From positions 1 through 64,000 of the forward strand of contig JBDHIW010000001.1 in NCBI GenBank assembly GCA_039587215.1: 64,000 nt of DNA. The letters run 5' to 3'. Positions 33,998 to 42,545 of this stretch are shown one piece after another. A model generated the notes under the pieces. That model was given only the letters and a program-made list of their open reading frames with translations. It had not been told where the DNA came from and did no database searches. This stretch comes from CAMYLY01 sp039587215 (GTDB taxonomy: Bacteria > Gemmatimonadota > Gemmatimonadetes > Gemmatimonadales > GWC2-71-9). The position numbers and the translations under genes are program-made. The first letter of the stretch is position 1. Every line of letters begins with the position of its first letter.

Positions 33998-35784
33998 GGG
34001 GCGCGAGACCGTCCAACCAGCGTCGCAACCGCCAGCTCGGCAATCCCGGCCAGCAGCGCGGCGATCAAGAGCGCCGTCGCCAACTCCGCGCGCCGCGCGC
34101 CGCTGAAGAGGTCGCGGTCGAGCGCGCCGGCACCGACGAGCCGCGCCTCCGACCCGAGGCTGCCGCGCACCGTGGCGCGAGCGACGACGTCGACGGCGGA
34201 CTCGCGCGGATCGGGGCTCACGCGAATCGCTCCCACGGTATCTCCCGTCGGCCCGAGGACGAACGCGACCCCCGCATCGGTGAGTCCGCCGACCCGCCGA
34301 TCCGCCGGCACCGGACGCGCGTCCCCGTCGAGCAGGAGCGTGACGCCGTTGGCCGGCAGACGCACGAACGCGCCGGGATGCCCGCGCACGATCCACCCCC
34401 GGCGTCTTCCCAGGCGGTTCACGATCCCGTCGAGAAACGGCAGAAACCCCGCCCGCACCGGCAGATCGGTCCACTCGGGCTGCAGCCGGCTCGCGACGAT
34501 CGCGACCTCGCCGTCATGCACGAGCCACGGCATGCCGGCAATCGACGCGAGCACGGTTCCCGACCCGGTGAGCGCATGTCGGCGGTACACGGGCGTCCCC
34601 GCGAGCCCGAAGGCGTCTCCGTCTACGACCCACGCGCCCGACAACGGGGACCCGAACTGCCACGGGACCCCGCGGGCGGCGAGGTCGCGGTTGAGGGCCC
34701 CCGTCATGGCCGGGTCGCTGGGGGGCAGCACCAGCACCGCGGCCCCGGTGACGCCGCTACCAACCACGACCTCGTCTCCCGCGGCGAGCCGTCCCGACGC
34801 CGTGAGCACGGCCAACGCATCGCGAACGAACGGGCCGGGGTCGTCCCCTGCGGTCGCGGGCGCCGCCGGACTCATGTGCATGACCACCCACTGTCGGTCG
34901 TCCACCCGTAGCTCGTCCGGATCGACCTCGACCCGAAGGGCATGCCACCCGGGAGCGAGGCGCGCCTCGAGCACCGCCGTCTCGCCGGGTCCGGCGACGG
35001 CCCGCGCCAGCGTTCGATCGCCCTGCCGCAGCACGACGGCGGAGCGGTCGCCCTGGCCCCCGACGCTCACCGCGACGCGCGCGAGGTCGGAACCGGCCAC
35101 ACGTTCGATCCGCACCGAATCGATGCCGCGGTTGGCCACCGAGGGCGCCGGCTCGAGCACGAGTACGACCGCCTCCGTGCGCTGGAGCGCGCCCGCGAAC
35201 GCCGAGGCCTGACCATCACTGAGCACCACGATCTCCCGCCGCGCCTGCGGCGCTTGCGCGAGCATCGCGTCGAGCCGGCGCACGGTCTCCACGACGTCCA
35301 TGCGGATCGCACTCGTGCCGAGGGTGTCGAGAAGATCCCGCGCGTCGGCAGCCGATAGGCGGTCGAGCGCTCCGGACGCCGTCGCCACCCAAAGAGCGTC
35401 GTCTCCCGTGACGCGCGCGACGATGCCGCGGGCGACGGACACGAGCCGGTCCCAGTGCGGCTCGCCCTCGAAGACCGCTCCGGCCGAGGGAGAGTTGTCG
35501 AGCACGAGACCCACGGCGGTCGGTTCGTGACCCCGCCCGCGCGCCCACGGCACCACCGGACGCGCCGCCGCCAGCACGATGCAGACGATCACGAGCATCC
35601 GCAGAAGCAGCACCAGGAGATTGCGCAGCCGGAGACGGCGACTGTGCTCGCGCTCGGTGGCCACCACGTAGCGGATCGCGGGAAAGGGGACCACGGGCGG
35701 GCGGCGGCGGTCGAGCAGGTGAAGCAGCGGCGGGATGCCCACCGCCGCCAATCCAAGCAACGCGAGCGGCTGCAGGAATCCCAT
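33994..35784 (-). CDS. BatA-type membrane protein with vWA domain
   Basis: The 596-residue protein has the BatA N-terminal membrane hairpin (residues 4-75: GLAAVGIPPLLHLLDRRRP, then a hydrophobic helix). A von Willebrand A domain follows with a MIDAS-type DNSPS at 96-100, and a long periplasmic beta-rich region leads to one C-terminal membrane helix (about 565-588). BatA-type proteins often act with DUF58 and MoxR proteins in envelope stress or complex assembly. Here DUF58 is the direct neighbour, but no MoxR ATPase gene lies nearby. ATG 35784 shares a base with the upstream stop. Confidence 0.85.
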   Translation of the reverse strand: MGFLQPLALLGLAAVGIPPLLHLLDRRRPPVVPFPAIRYVVATEREHSRRLRLRNLLVLLLRMLVIVCIVLAAARPVVPWARGRGHEPTAVGLVLDNSPSAGAVFEGEPHWDRLVSVARGIVARVTGDDALWVATASGALDRLSAADARDLLDTLGTSAIRMDVVETVRRLDAMLAQAPQARREIVVLSDGQASAFAGALQRTEAVVLVLEPAPSVANRGIDSVRIERVAGSDLARVAVSVGGQGDRSAVVLRQGDRTLARAVAGPGETAVLEARLAPGWHALRVEVDPDELRVDDRQWVVMHMSPAAPATAGDDPGPFVRDALAVLTASGRLAAGDEVVVGSGVTGAAVLVLPPSDPAMTGALNRDLAARGVPWQFGSPLSGAWVVDGDAFGLAGTPVYRRHALTGSGTVLASIAGMPWLVHDGEVAIVASRLQPEWTDLPVRAGFLPFLDGIVNRLGRRRGWIVRGHPGAFVRLPANGVTLLLDGDARPVPADRRVGGLTDAGVAFVLGPTGDTVGAIRVSPDPRESAVDVVARATVRGSLGSEARLVGAGALDRDLFSGARRAELATALLIAALLAGIAELAVATLVGRSRAP

Positions 35785-36686
35785 CAGCCCAGTCGCGATC
35801 GTGTCGCGGCGGCGCGCCGCAATACGGCTCCGAACGGCGTATCGGTGGTGACGTGGTGGTACTGCATGCCGCCGCCACGGCACGCCGCACGCCAAGCTTC
35901 CACTGCCTGCCGCACGGTGTCCTCATACACTCCGCGGAGCTCCCTCGGCCGCGCGACCACGTGGCCACCCGTTTCTGGATCCTCGAAGCGCGCCTCGGCA
36001 GGCCCCTCGAGCTGCAGCTCTCCCGGGTCCATGATGTGAAACACGGCAACCTGGTGTCCGCGGTGGCGCAGATACTGGAACGCCCGCAGCGCGAGGTCTC
36101 GATCCAGCAGCAGATCCGATACGACGATGACGAGTCCGCGGCGTGGCAGCAGGCTCACGACCCGCTCGAGGGCGGGCTCGGCCGCGGTCCCCCGTCCCGG
36201 CGTGAGCGCCATCAACGACCGCAAGAGCTCGCGCCACTGGATGGAGCGGGCACGCGGCCGCACGATGGCCCGAATCGCGTCATCGAATGCGATCATCCCG
36301 GTGGCGTCCCGCTGACGCAGCATCACGAGCGTGAGCGCCGCGACGAGCCGCTTGGCGTACTCGAGTTTGGTGAGTCGTCGATCCGCACCGCTCCAGTCCA
36401 TCGACGCCGACGTGTCGAGCACGACCATCGAGCGGAGGTTGGTTTCTTCTTCGAACTGTTTGACGAACAGCCGATCCGACCGCGCCAGCATCCGCCAGTC
36501 GAGATAGCGCAGCTCGTCCCCCGGCTGGTAGGGACGATGTTCCGCAAACTCGACCGAGAACCCGTGGAACGGCGATCGATGCAGCCCGGAGAGGTACCCC
36601 TCCACGACGCCCTCGGCGACGAACTCGATACCGCCCAGCTGAGCGACATCGTATGGATCGAGCAGGTCGAGGCGTTGGTCAGGCAT
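35784..36686 (-). CDS. DUF58 protein (vWA-like)
   Basis: The 300-residue protein belongs to the DUF58 family, soluble vWA-like proteins that usually work with MoxR AAA ATPases. The family hallmarks are the HGFSVEFAEHRPYQPGDELRYLDW segment and a MIDAS-type DTSAS at 91-95. It is the first gene of the six-gene minus-strand operon ending in pdxA. ATG 36686 was preferred because the protein begins there in relatives with a DLLDPYDVAQL-like helix; a GTG at 36746 would add 20 residues. Neither start has a clear ribosome-binding site. Confidence 0.88.
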   Translation of the reverse strand: MPDQRLDLLDPYDVAQLGGIEFVAEGVVEGYLSGLHRSPFHGFSVEFAEHRPYQPGDELRYLDWRMLARSDRLFVKQFEEETNLRSMVVLDTSASMDWSGADRRLTKLEYAKRLVAALTLVMLRQRDATGMIAFDDAIRAIVRPRARSIQWRELLRSLMALTPGRGTAAEPALERVVSLLPRRGLVIVVSDLLLDRDLALRAFQYLRHRGHQVAVFHIMDPGELQLEGPAEARFEDPETGGHVVARPRELRGVYEDTVRQAVEAWRAACRGGGMQYHHVTTDTPFGAVLRRAAATRSRLG

Positions 36687-36833
36687 CGGGCGAACCGCGT
36701 AGTGACCTCGGGCGGAACGCGGCGCGTCTCCTCTCGGGGACGACACCGCGTTCTACAGGGACGAAGGGGCTTCCTAAACTACTGTCAGACAACAATATAG
36801 CAGACGGTTCGCACACGGCACATCCTATGCAGC

Positions 36834-36839
36834 GATAAT
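36834..36839 (+). promoter_or_regulatory. -10-like hexamer GATAAT abutting the start codon
   Basis: GATAAT ends 5 bases before the ATG at 36845, so transcription would begin at or next to the start codon. The surrounding 60 bases are the most A+T-rich stretch between the divergent DUF58 and DUF4384 genes. No strong -35 is visible (TTCGCA at 36808 is too distant). Confidence 0.4.
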
Positions 36840-36844
36840 CCTTC

Positions 36845-37783
36845 ATGGACGGAATGACACTGCGGCAGCGAGCCTGGTGCCTGATCGTGGCCGCCGCCCT
36901 GGCGGCACCCGGCGCTGCTCGCACGCAGGAGGGCCCGCGGCCCGCCATCACGCTCGCCCTCGACGCGCCCGACGTCATCGTCGGCGAGACTTCGGTCCGT
37001 CTCGCCTTCACGCTGTCGACGGACGCCCACGTCCTCGTTCTCCGTCTCGACACCGACGGACGCGTGCACTTCGTCTTTCCCGCGACGCCCGCCGCCGACA
37101 CGCTGCTTCCCGGCGGCACTCCGATCCGCGTGGCGGCCGCCACGCCGGCGCGCGGCGCCACATCGTTCGTGATCGACGAATACCCCGGGGTCGGGTACCT
37201 GTTCGCCATCGCCAGCCGCGCACCGCTCCGGCTCGAACCGTACCAGCACCGGGGCCGCTGGAACCGGCACGCCCTGATGCCGGCGGGTCGCGTCCGGGGT
37301 GATCCCTACGTGGCATTCGCCGACTTGCTGGATCAACTGCATCCCGACGACGCCGGAGCTTACGGGTTCGACGTCCTCCCGTACGCCGTCGGGTCACGGT
37401 TCGACGTGCCGCGGTTCTCATGCTACGGGTGCCACGACGACGTCGGATACCCGTGGCGCGACAGCTACCAGGCCTGGTGCGGCACGTTCCGGATCGACGT
37501 GCTCGCCGGCCTCTGGACCCGATCGCTGCTGCCCCCAACGCTGGCGTTGCCGGCGGCGCAGGGCTCGGCGCTCCCCGCCGCGATCTTCGTCTACGCGCGC
37601 CGGTCCGGAAGCACGGTGCCACCCGCCATGGCACCCGACGGGTTTGGTGCGGCCGCCGGCGCCCTGCTCGAAGGCATGCTCCGCGAGCTCGCCGAGCGCG
37701 CGGCGAACCCGCCCCCGAGCGAGGGCCCGCTGCCGACCGACACGCCCTGGCCGAAGGGAAAGCGACGACAAGGCTCGCACTGA
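36845..37783 (+). CDS. DUF4384 exported protein, short paralogue
   Basis: The 312-residue product has a signal peptide (about 1-27), then a DUF4384 domain with the STDAHVLVLRLDTDGRVHFVFP strand pair. A later YGFDVLPYAVGSRFDVPRF segment matches the equivalent part of the longer protein at 16516 (EYDVLHYGVGAEYVAHG). It lacks that protein's basic tail. A CYGCH motif, cytochrome-c-like in spacing but single, lies near residue 198. The protein is probably periplasmic or surface-located; its function is unknown. Its transcript may be leaderless. Confidence 0.75.
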   Translation: MDGMTLRQRAWCLIVAAALAAPGAARTQEGPRPAITLALDAPDVIVGETSVRLAFTLSTDAHVLVLRLDTDGRVHFVFPATPAADTLLPGGTPIRVAAATPARGATSFVIDEYPGVGYLFAIASRAPLRLEPYQHRGRWNRHALMPAGRVRGDPYVAFADLLDQLHPDDAGAYGFDVLPYAVGSRFDVPRFSCYGCHDDVGYPWRDSYQAWCGTFRIDVLAGLWTRSLLPPTLALPAAQGSALPAAIFVYARRSGSTVPPAMAPDGFGAAAGALLEGMLRELAERAANPPPSEGPLPTDTPWPKGKRRQGSH

Positions 37784-37824
37784 AGGGGTTGCCGCCCCCT
37801 GCGCCCCGCGCGCAACGTGTGGGT

Positions 37825-38982
37825 ATGACGGCAACACTCACCAATCGCGAGCTGCTCGACCGCCTGGTCGCGTTCGACACGAGCAGTGACCGCAGCAACA
37901 TCCCGTTCATCGACTTCATCGCGGCCTATCTCGACGCCCCGGGGATCACCATCGCCAGGCATCCCAACGACGACGGCTCCAAGGCCTCGCTCGTGGCGTG
38001 GGCCGGGCCACCGGTGGATCCCGACCGGCGTGACGGCCTGCTGCTCTGCGGCCACTCGGACGTCGTGCCGGCCGACCCCGAGCAGTGGCAGTCCGATCCC
38101 TTCCGGCTGACCGAGCGTGACGGGAAGCTCCTCGGCCGCGGGACCTGCGACATGAAGGGGTTCCTTGCGCTCGCGGTCAACGCCATGCGTCAGGCCGCAC
38201 ATGATCGGCTCGCTGCCCCTCTCGTCCTCCTCGTGACCTACGACGAGGAGCGCAATACCCAGGGGGCACGGGCGTTCGTGAACACGTGGCCCAGCGAGCG
38301 ACCGCTCCCGCGCGACGTGATCGTCGGCGAACCCACCGAGCTGGAAGTCGTGCACATGCACAAGGGGATGGTCAGCATGACCCTCCGCGTGGACGGCGTC
38401 TCGGCGCACAGCGGATACCCGGCGCTCGGACGGAGCGCGATCGCGCCCGCGGCCCGCGCCGTGACCGCGATCGCCGACTGGGGGGACGCGCTGCGGGACC
38501 GAACCCCGCCCACCTCGGCCTTCACCGAGGTTCCGTACGCCGTCGTCAACATCGGGACGATCCGCGGGGGACGCGCGGTCAACATCGTGCCCGACCGCTG
38601 TACCCTCGGGATCAGTCTGCGCGTGCTCCCCGGCATGGATCGCTCGGCCCTCGTGGCGGAACTCGAAGAAACGGCGGCCGCCGCGCTCGGCGACACTCCT
38701 CATGCGTTCCGCGTCGAGAGCGAGAGCCCGCCGATGGCCACCGAGGCGGACGACCCGTTCATCCGTGAGCTGCTCCAGGTGTGCGGCCGCACCACGCCGC
38801 GCGCCGTGTCGTACTCCACGGACGCCGGCTGGCTGCAAACGGTCGGGCACCGGTGCGCGATCTTCGGACCCGGATCGATCGGGGTCGCGCACGCGCCGAA
38901 CGAGTACCTTCCCTCGGGAGAATTCGCGACCGCAGCGACGAGCCTGACGCGCATCATCGCGCACCGCTGCCACGCCGACTGA
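37825..38982 (+). CDS. argE: M20 metallo-deacylase, probable acetylornithine deacetylase
   Basis: The 385-residue enzyme is an M20 family hydrolase that likely removes the acetyl group from N-acetylornithine in arginine synthesis. The metal-site residues are present: H77 in CGHSDVVPA, D109 in GTCDMKGF, the catalytic Glu pair in TYDEERNTQG, and a late His in GVAHAPNEYLPSGEF. The dimerisation insert with HSGYPALGRSAI is complete. The ATG at 37825 follows the DUF4384 stop by 41 bases. No other arginine gene is near, so another N-acyl substrate is possible. Confidence 0.85.
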   Translation: MTATLTNRELLDRLVAFDTSSDRSNIPFIDFIAAYLDAPGITIARHPNDDGSKASLVAWAGPPVDPDRRDGLLLCGHSDVVPADPEQWQSDPFRLTERDGKLLGRGTCDMKGFLALAVNAMRQAAHDRLAAPLVLLVTYDEERNTQGARAFVNTWPSERPLPRDVIVGEPTELEVVHMHKGMVSMTLRVDGVSAHSGYPALGRSAIAPAARAVTAIADWGDALRDRTPPTSAFTEVPYAVVNIGTIRGGRAVNIVPDRCTLGISLRVLPGMDRSALVAELEETAAAALGDTPHAFRVESESPPMATEADDPFIRELLQVCGRTTPRAVSYSTDAGWLQTVGHRCAIFGPGSIGVAHAPNEYLPSGEFATAATSLTRIIAHRCHAD

Positions 38983-39016
38983 CGACGCCTTCACGTTTCA
39001 CCGCGAGCACCCAACG

Positions 39017-40702
39017 ATGACTCAGCCGCTCCTCGAGTGCGTTCCCAACTTCAGCGAGGGCCGCGACCGCGCGACCATCGAACGGATCACCGACGCCATC
39101 GCCGCGGTCGACGGAGTGACGTTGCTGGACGTCGATCCGGGACAGGCCACCAACCGCACCGTGGTCACGTTCGTCGGGGCGCCCGAACCGGTGATGACCG
39201 CCGCAGTTCGGGCGGCCGCGGCGGCGCGCGATGCGATCGACATGCGCACCCATCAGGGGGAGCACCCACGCTTCGGCGCTATGGACGTCTGCCCGCTGAT
39301 CCCGGTAGCCGGCGTCACCATGGACGAAGCCGCCGCGTACGCGCGCGAGCTGGGGAAGCGACTCGGCGAGGAGCTCGGCATCACCGTGTTCTGCTACGAG
39401 CACGCCGCGACGCGGCCCGAGCGTCGCAACCTCGCCGCGGTCCGGGCGGGTGAATACGAAGGCCTGCCGGACAAGCTTGCCCGACCCGAGTGGGCTCCGG
39501 ACTTCGGCCCCGCGACGTTCGACCCCGGGTTTGGGGCCGTGGCGGTGGGCGCCCGAGATTTTCTCATCGCGTACAACGTGAACCTGAACACGACGTCGAC
39601 CCGGCGGGCCAACGCGATCGCGTTCGATGTGCGCGAGAAGGGCCGCATGAAGCGCTCGGGACACCCGCTCACCGGGGAGATCGTCCGCGGAGACGACGGC
39701 GAGCCCGTGTGGATCGCGGGCAGCTTGCAATCGGTGAAGGCGATCGGGTGGTACATCGAGGAGTACGGGATCGCCCAGATCTCGATGAACCTCACGGACA
39801 TCGCGACCACGCCGCTGCACGTCGCGTTCGACGAGGTGTGCCGGAAAGCCGATGCCCGCGGGATACGGGTCACCGGTTCCGAAATCGTCGGTCTCGTGCC
39901 GCTGCGCGCCCTCGTGGAGGCCGGCGAGTACTTCCTGACCAAGCAGCAGCGGTCGTTGGGGGTCTCCGAGCGCGAGCTGATCAAAATCGCCGTGCGGTCG
40001 ATGGGGTTGGACGACCTCGCCCCGTTCGAGCCCGACGAGAAGATCATCGAGTATCGGCTGCGCGACCGGGACGCGCGCCGTCTGGTGGACCAGACCGTGC
40101 AGGCGTTCGTCGAGACCACCGCGTCCGAGGCTCCCGCGCCCGGGGGCGGGTCGGTCGCGGCGCTGGCGGGCGCGCTGGGCGCGGCGCTCGCCACCATGGT
40201 CGCCAACCTCTCGTCTCACAAGCGAGGATGGGACGACCGGTGGGAGCAGTACTCGCAGGCCGCCGTCGAGGGCAAGCGCTACGCTGAACGGCTCTTGGCG
40301 CTCGTCGACGAGGACACCGCCGCCTTCGATGCCGTCCTGGCCGCGATGCGGCTTCCCAAGGACTCGCCCGCCGACCAAGAGGCCCGGGCGGCGGCCATCG
40401 AAGCAGCGACGCAGGAGGCCACCCGCGTACCCTTCCGCGTAATGGAGGCCGCGGTGGGCTCCATGGACGTCATTCACCGCATGGCCGAATCGGGCCTGGC
40501 CTCGTCGGCCTCCGACGCCGGCGTGGGCGCCATCTGCGCGCGCGCCGCCGTGCGCGGCGCCTATCTCAACGTCCAGATCAACGCCGCGACCCTCGCGGAC
40601 CGCGCGGTGGCCGACGATCTGGTCGCGCGCGGCGCGGCCCTGACGCATGACGCGGAAGCCCGCGAACGGGCGACGCTGGCGGTGGTCGAGGGACGCATGT
40701 AG
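39017..40702 (+). CDS. ftcD: Glutamate formiminotransferase / formiminotetrahydrofolate cyclodeaminase
   Basis: The 561-residue bifunctional enzyme transfers the formimino group from formiminoglutamate to tetrahydrofolate, then cyclises it with release of ammonia, a step of histidine breakdown. Residues 3-300 form the two formiminotransferase subdomains (ECVPNFSEGRD; HQGEHPRFGAMDVCPLIPV). Residues 350-555 form the cyclodeaminase part (PAPGGGSVAALAGALGAALATMV). The fusion has the domain order of the animal enzyme. Other hut genes are not in the window. A possible small stem at 40702-40719 follows the stop. Confidence 0.93.
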   Translation: MTQPLLECVPNFSEGRDRATIERITDAIAAVDGVTLLDVDPGQATNRTVVTFVGAPEPVMTAAVRAAAAARDAIDMRTHQGEHPRFGAMDVCPLIPVAGVTMDEAAAYARELGKRLGEELGITVFCYEHAATRPERRNLAAVRAGEYEGLPDKLARPEWAPDFGPATFDPGFGAVAVGARDFLIAYNVNLNTTSTRRANAIAFDVREKGRMKRSGHPLTGEIVRGDDGEPVWIAGSLQSVKAIGWYIEEYGIAQISMNLTDIATTPLHVAFDEVCRKADARGIRVTGSEIVGLVPLRALVEAGEYFLTKQQRSLGVSERELIKIAVRSMGLDDLAPFEPDEKIIEYRLRDRDARRLVDQTVQAFVETTASEAPAPGGGSVAALAGALGAALATMVANLSSHKRGWDDRWEQYSQAAVEGKRYAERLLALVDEDTAAFDAVLAAMRLPKDSPADQEARAAAIEAATQEATRVPFRVMEAAVGSMDVIHRMAESGLASSASDAGVGAICARAAVRGAYLNVQINAATLADRAVADDLVARGAALTHDAEARERATLAVVEGRM

Positions 40703-40732
40703 CGGCCCCCCTCGGCCGCTCGGGGCGCCGTG

Positions 40733-40738
40733 TATATT
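40733..40738 (+). promoter_or_regulatory. -10-like hexamer TATATT abutting the lepA start
   Basis: TATATT, preceded by TG, ends 5 bases before the lepA ATG, with no Shine-Dalgarno site between. The start site would coincide with the ATG, implying a leaderless mRNA. A consensus -35 is not visible in the G+C-rich sequence upstream. Confidence 0.5.
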
Positions 40739-40743
40739 CTGCC

Positions 40744-42543
40744 ATGCGTCGAGAGTACATCCGCAACTTCTGCATCGTTGCCCACATCGATCACGGCAAG
40801 TCCACCCTTGCCGATCGTCTGCTCGAGGTCACCCAGACCCTCGATCAGCGGCGCATGCGTGAACAGGTTCTCGACACCATGGACCTGGAGCGGGAGCGCG
40901 GCATTACGATCAAGCTGAACGCCGTGCGCATGGACTACGCCGCCCACGACGGACAGCGCTACGAACTCAATCTCATCGACACGCCGGGACACGTGGACTT
41001 CACGTACGAGGTCTCCCGGTCGCTCAACGCCTGTGAGGGCGCCGTGCTCGTGGTCGACGCCGCGCAGGGCATCGAGGCGCAGACCGTGAGCAACGTACTC
41101 CTCGCCCTCGATGCGGGGCTCGAGGTGATCCCGGTCGTGAACAAGGTCGACCTGCCCGCGGCGGAACCCGACCGGCGTGCCGAAGAGCTGGCGGAGCTGC
41201 TCGGCGTGGACCCGACGACCGTCCTGCAGGTCTCGGCCAAGCAGGGCGTGGGCGTGGCGGAACTGCTGGAGACGATCGTCCGGCAGATTCCCGCGCCGCC
41301 CGGAGACTCGGACGCCCCCCTGCGCGCCCTGATCTTCGACTCCTATTACGACCGGTACCGCGGGGCCATCCCCTCGATCCGTGTGGTCGACGGGCGGTTG
41401 GAAGCCGGCATGACCATCGCCTTCGGCACGCACCCGGAGGACCGCTACGAGGTCGACGAAGTGGGATACCTGCAGCTCGGGCAGCAGCGCGCGGACGCCC
41501 TCGAGGCCGGCGAGGTCGGCTACGTGATCGCCAACGTGCGCGGCGTGCGGGAGACCCGGCCGGGCGATACCGTGATCGACGCCGACCGACGGGCGGCTGA
41601 GATGCTGCCGGGGTACCGGGACGTCCACCCGATGGTGTTCGCGGGCCTGTACCCCACCGACACCGATCAGTTCGAGGAGCTACGCGACGCGCTGGAGCGT
41701 CTGCAGCTCAACGACGCCGCGCTCAAGTACGAGCCGGAGACCTCCGTCGCGCTGGGATTCGGTTTTCGGTGCGGCTTCCTCGGCCTCCTCCATATGGAGA
41801 TCGTTCGGGAGCGGCTCGAGCGGGAGTTCGGTCTCGGACTCATCACGACCGTACCAAACGTGGAATACCACGTGTACCGGACCGACGGCGAGATGCAGAT
41901 CATCGAGAACCCGACGAAGATGCCGACCGGCTCGGCCGTGGATCGCATCGAGGAGCCCTACGTCACGGCGCGGATCACGGTGCCGTCGGACTACATCGGC
42001 CCGATCATGACGCTGGGACAGGAACGGCGCGGCGAGTACCACGACATGCAGTACCTCGACCCGACGCGTGTCCAGCTCGACTGGTCGTTCCCGCTCGCCG
42101 AGATCATCCTGGACTTCTTCGATCGCCTGAAGACGGTCACGCGCGGCTACGCCGCGATGGACTACGAGCCCGCGGGCTACCGGGCAAGCCAGCTCGTGAA
42201 GCTCGACATGCTCATCAACGGCGATCCGGTCGACGCGTTCTCGGTCATCATCCACCGAGACAAGGCGCAGGAGTGGGGCCGGAAGATCGCCACGAAGCTC
42301 AAAGACCTCATCCCGCGCCAGTTGTTCGAAGTCGTCATCCAGGCGGCGATCGGGACCAAGATCATCTCCCGCGAAACGGTCCGTCCATTGCGGAAGAACG
42401 TCACCGCGAAGTGTTATGGTGGTGACATCACGCGGAAGCGGAAGCTCCTCGAGAAGCAAAAAGAGGGGAAACGCCGCATGAAGCAGGTCGGGACGGTGGA
42501 AATCCCTCAAGAGGCCTTCTTGGCCGTACTACAGGTGGACTGA
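40744..42543 (+). CDS. lepA: Elongation factor 4 (LepA)
   Basis: The 599-residue GTPase is a full-length LepA, a ribosome-associated factor with roles in initiation, back-translocation and 30S assembly. G1 HIDHGKST, G2 ERERGITIKL, G3 DTPGHVDFTYEV and G4 NKVDLP are intact. The C-terminal LepA-specific region is present, with CYGGDITRKRKLLEKQKEGKRRMK. The N-terminus starts at the conserved position. It heads a nine-gene run to envC; the ROK kinase begins 2 bases after its stop. Its likely leaderless start is described at the -10 entry. Confidence 0.97.
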   Translation: MRREYIRNFCIVAHIDHGKSTLADRLLEVTQTLDQRRMREQVLDTMDLERERGITIKLNAVRMDYAAHDGQRYELNLIDTPGHVDFTYEVSRSLNACEGAVLVVDAAQGIEAQTVSNVLLALDAGLEVIPVVNKVDLPAAEPDRRAEELAELLGVDPTTVLQVSAKQGVGVAELLETIVRQIPAPPGDSDAPLRALIFDSYYDRYRGAIPSIRVVDGRLEAGMTIAFGTHPEDRYEVDEVGYLQLGQQRADALEAGEVGYVIANVRGVRETRPGDTVIDADRRAAEMLPGYRDVHPMVFAGLYPTDTDQFEELRDALERLQLNDAALKYEPETSVALGFGFRCGFLGLLHMEIVRERLEREFGLGLITTVPNVEYHVYRTDGEMQIIENPTKMPTGSAVDRIEEPYVTARITVPSDYIGPIMTLGQERRGEYHDMQYLDPTRVQLDWSFPLAEIILDFFDRLKTVTRGYAAMDYEPAGYRASQLVKLDMLINGDPVDAFSVIIHRDKAQEWGRKIATKLKDLIPRQLFEVVIQAAIGTKIISRETVRPLRKNVTAKCYGGDITRKRKLLEKQKEGKRRMKQVGTVEIPQEAFLAVLQVD

Positions 42544-42545
42544 GC

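Noticed and set aside
31859..35212. A 1117-codon plus-strand open frame opposite mfd and the BatA-type gene
   Set aside because: It is a shadow created by high G+C codon bias. The minus strand carries mfd with all motor motifs, and the antisense translation is rich in Arg, His and Pro with no recognisable domain.
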